Origin: Actinomycetes bacterium
GTDB lineage: Bacteria; Actinomycetota; Acidimicrobiia; Acidimicrobiales; Bog-793
DNA length: 64,000 nt
Assembly (NCBI GenBank): GCA_021796535.1
Contig: JAKABW010000009.1
Span: 28,531-92,530 of the forward strand
Direction: 5' to 3'
The notes under the pieces were generated by a model that was not told the DNA's origin, did no database searches, and saw only the letters and a program-made list of their open reading frames with translations. Both the position numbers and the translations under genes were made by a program. Of this stretch, positions 61,646-64,000 are shown one piece after another (position 1 is the first letter of the stretch; the number at the start of each line of letters is the position of its first letter).

Positions 61646-64000
61646 ATGAAAAACAATTTCGGTATTGGACATGACTACCCGGGTGAAACCATAACCCGGG
61701 CTCTCAAGATGCGGCTATCCGTTGTGATAACCATGGCGGTACTGCTCTTGAGTCCCATTTTATATCTTGGTATGACGGTATCGGAAAACCCCACGGCATA
61801 TGCGGCCATATATGTTACGGTTTCCGGTTCTGTCCGGTCGACAACAAAGGTGCCACTTCCTAATATATGCGTAACGTTGACACTTAATAGCGGTACCTCA
61901 ATAAATGCCATCACAAATAGCAGTGGAAATTTTAGCTTTGGCGCAAGTCCCGGGACCTGGACGCTTTCTGTAAATACGTCCGGATGTGTCTCGTCTGGGA
62001 CACTTGAGTATCCCAATATTTTGTATGAAACCAATCTCATGTATACAAATAGCGGTTCTGGCAGCAGTCAAATTGTCATTACCAATTCGAGTTCTCCGAT
62101 TTCCACGGGTCCTATTACCCTTTCTGCCGTAAGTCAAACGCCAACCATAAGAGGAGTTATTACCGATAATGCGGGGACTCCCATATCCGGTATCTGTGTT
62201 GCGGCTACTGCGTTCTCAAGTGGTACCTTAGAAGGAGATGTCATTACCAGTTCTTCCGGAGCGTATTCCATTCCGGTGGATTCTACATACTTTTCAGTTC
62301 TTAGTTTTAATGAATCCACCTGCGGCAGTGCTTCAAATCCAGCTTATAGCAGTGGATACTATGACGGTAGCAACCACTTACTTGTGTCATTGCCTTCCCA
62401 TGCTTTTCCAACGTTGGTGGGGTCTAGAGGGATTACTATGAACTTTACACTACCTCTTATATCGCCTGTTATACTCTCCGGTTCTGTCCAGTCGTCAAAA
62501 AAGGCGTCACTTCCCAACATATGTGTAGAAATCTCTTCTAGTGAGGGGAGAGACTACTCTGCCGTCACAAATAACAGTGGAAATTTTAGCTTTGACGCAA
62601 GCTCCGGGATATGGTCACTCTATATAAACACGTCCGGATGTGTCTCGTCTGGGGCACTTCAGTATCCCAATACTTTGTATGAAACTAATCTGAGTTACAT
62701 TCACGGCAGTACGGAAAGTACTCAAATTGTCATTGCCAATTCGAGTGCTCCGATTTCCACGGGCCCCATTACCCTTTATGCCGTAAGTCAAATGCCAATC
62801 ATAAAAGGAGTTATCACTAATGATGCGGGGAATCCCATATCAGGTATCTGTGTTGCGGCCAATCTGCTAGGTGGTGCCGTAGTAGGATCTGCCATTACCA
62901 GTTCTTCCGGAGCGTATTCCATTCCGCTTGATCCAACATACATTGTATATCTTAGTTTTAATAAATCCACCTGTGGCAGTGCTTCAAATCCAGCTTATAG
63001 CAGTGGATACTATGACGGTACGCCGAACTCTCTTACGCCATCGCCTGGGCGGGCTATGCCAATATCGATGGCGGCCGGCGGGAGAACGGTGAACTTTACT
63101 CTACCTGTTATAGTTTCCGGTTCTGTTCAGTCGACAACAAAGGTGCCACTTCCCAATATATGCGTAGAAATCTCTTCTAGCGCGGGAAGAAGCTACTATG
63201 CCGTCACAAATAACAGTGGAAATTTTAGTTTTTCTGTAAGTTCCGGGACGTGGTTACTCTATGCAAATACGTCCGGATGTTCCTCATCTGGGACACTTCA
63301 GTATCCCAATACTTCGTATGAAACCCATTTAATTTATACAAATAGCACTTCTGGGGTTAGTCAAATTGTCATTACCAATTCGAGTGCTCCGATTTCCACG
63401 GGCCCCATTACCCTTTATACCGTAAGTCAGTTGCCAATCATAAAAGGAGTTATCACTAATGATGCGGGGAATCCCATATCAGGTATCTGTGTTGCGGCCA
63501 ATCTGCTGGGTGGTGCCGTAGTAGGATCTGCCATTACCAGTTCTTCCGGAGCGTATTCTGTTCCGGTGGATCCAAGATACTCTGTAGTTCTTAGTTTTAA
63601 TGAACCCCTCTGCGGCAGTGCTTCAAATCTACTTTATGCCGGTGGATACTATAACGGTACGCCGAACTCTTTTACGCCATCGCCTTTCAATGCTATGCTA
63701 ATGTCTACTGGGTCTGGCGGGCTTACTGTGAACTTGACGCTGCCTCCTACATCCGTACCCACTACCACCACGGTTGCCCCTGTAACAACAACGACAGCCG
63801 CACCCACCACAACCACCACGGCTGCTCCCACTCCGGTGGTGACGACAGTTGCCCCCACTACCACAACAACGGCCGCTCCTACAACCACAATGGCTCCCAC
63901 TACCACTACAACAGCCGCTCCTGTTACAACCACCACAATGGCTCCCACTACCACTACAACAACTCAGCCTCCTCTCATAGGACACCTGGTTGTAAGAGAT
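61646..64000 (+). CDS. Large secreted protein with triplicated Cys-containing Ig-like modules, 3' end outside window
   Basis: Open from the ATG at 61646 (GGAG six bases upstream) to the last base, 785 codons without stop. A signal or anchor helix (about residues 22-50: LSVVITMAVLLLSPILYLGM) is followed by three long repeats, about 61823-62476, 62477-63115 and 63116-63750. Each has two carboxypeptidase-regulatory-like beta modules: one around PLPNICVEISSS, NNSGNFSF and NTSGCVSSG, the other around ISGICVAA, ITSSSGAYS and a CGSASN loop. Four cysteines recur per unit and probably form disulfides. A Thr/Ala/Pro linker (from about 63755) leads to another domain beginning HLVVRD. Cell-surface or adhesive role inferred. 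Confidence 0.85.
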   Translation, partial: MKNNFGIGHDYPGETITRALKMRLSVVITMAVLLLSPILYLGMTVSENPTAYAAIYVTVSGSVRSTTKVPLPNICVTLTLNSGTSINAITNSSGNFSFGASPGTWTLSVNTSGCVSSGTLEYPNILYETNLMYTNSGSGSSQIVITNSSSPISTGPITLSAVSQTPTIRGVITDNAGTPISGICVAATAFSSGTLEGDVITSSSGAYSIPVDSTYFSVLSFNESTCGSASNPAYSSGYYDGSNHLLVSLPSHAFPTLVGSRGITMNFTLPLISPVILSGSVQSSKKASLPNICVEISSSEGRDYSAVTNNSGNFSFDASSGIWSLYINTSGCVSSGALQYPNTLYETNLSYIHGSTESTQIVIANSSAPISTGPITLYAVSQMPIIKGVITNDAGNPISGICVAANLLGGAVVGSAITSSSGAYSIPLDPTYIVYLSFNKSTCGSASNPAYSSGYYDGTPNSLTPSPGRAMPISMAAGGRTVNFTLPVIVSGSVQSTTKVPLPNICVEISSSAGRSYYAVTNNSGNFSFSVSSGTWLLYANTSGCSSSGTLQYPNTSYETHLIYTNSTSGVSQIVITNSSAPISTGPITLYTVSQLPIIKGVITNDAGNPISGICVAANLLGGAVVGSAITSSSGAYSVPVDPRYSVVLSFNEPLCGSASNLLYAGGYYNGTPNSFTPSPFNAMLMSTGSGGLTVNLTLPPTSVPTTTTVAPVTTTTAAPTTTTTAAPTPVVTTVAPTTTTTAAPTTTMAPTTTTTAAPVTTTTMAPTTTTTTQPPLIGHLVVRD
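61823..63750 (+). repeat. Three long (about 640-654 bp) direct repeats within one gene
   Basis: The marker TCCGGTTCTGT opens each unit at 61823, 62477 and 63116, giving periods of 654 and 639 bases. Units 2 and 3 share long identical stretches, for example the segment near ATAAAAGGAGTTATCACTAA at 62801 and 63440. Unit 1 is more diverged. Confidence 0.9.

Overview
The window is a chromosomal replication-origin region from an actinobacterium, most likely a moderate-GC member of class Acidimicrobiia. That placement is inference. It rests on mycobacterium-like gene order (CCA transferase, DUF6049, murJ, trxB, trxA, cwlM, parB, parA, rsmG, jag, yidC, yidD, rnpA, rpmH, dnaA, dnaN, recF, gyrB, gyrA), on actinobacterial markers (PadR-ino1, DUF5318, clpS-DUF2017), and on secreted proteins with Thr/Ala/Pro-rich TTTTAAP-type linkers. 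No database search was possible.

Left arm (1-21.4 kb). A partial L,D-transpeptidase faces a leftward rpsF-ssb-rpsR-rplI-dnaB cluster. DUF5318, a PadR regulator with ino1, and the CCA-adding enzyme follow. A rightward run then carries envelope and redox genes (DUF6049, murJ, degV, trxB, trxA, a degenerate cwlM). Next comes the leftward origin-proximal block parA-parB, rsmG-jag-yidC-yidD-rnpA-rpmH. Two near-palindromic parS sites lie between parA and rsmG.

Origin and right arm (21.4-30.6 kb). dnaA, dnaN, recF, dciA, gyrB and gyrA run rightward. DnaA boxes occur upstream of dnaA and in the AT-rich dnaA-dnaN gap, the most likely oriC, with a third cluster between cwlM and parB. Several genes here have odd starts: rnpA must begin inside rpmH, and rsmG and recF have no in-frame ATG/GTG/TTG where one is expected, with CTG the best candidate in both.

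Accessory region (30.6-33.8 kb). After tRNA-Ile and a 38-codon ORF come a decayed IS1595-type transposase, a DUF1697 gene, and a visibly GC-rich segment with a methyltransferase that looks transferred.

Metabolic and housekeeping block (33.8-44.7 kb). A leftward cluster of a GltD-like Fe-S flavoprotein, pyruvate:ferredoxin oxidoreductase (nifJ) and a DHOD-like protein is followed by ctaA, clpS-DUF2017, a peptidase-S51-like protein fused to a CysS-like tail, and tRNAs Glu, Asp and Phe.

Secreted-protein region (44.9-64 kb). Four large predicted exported proteins are interspersed with a BadF-type kinase, a PHP phosphoesterase, purF, an HNH protein, an MFS transporter, cutA, a DEAD-box helicase and an IS1182-like remnant. 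Two of the exported proteins share the same propeller-like repeats; one of these ends in a DUF1906-like glycosidase domain. The last runs off the window end and carries three roughly 640-bp internal repeats followed by a Thr/Pro linker.
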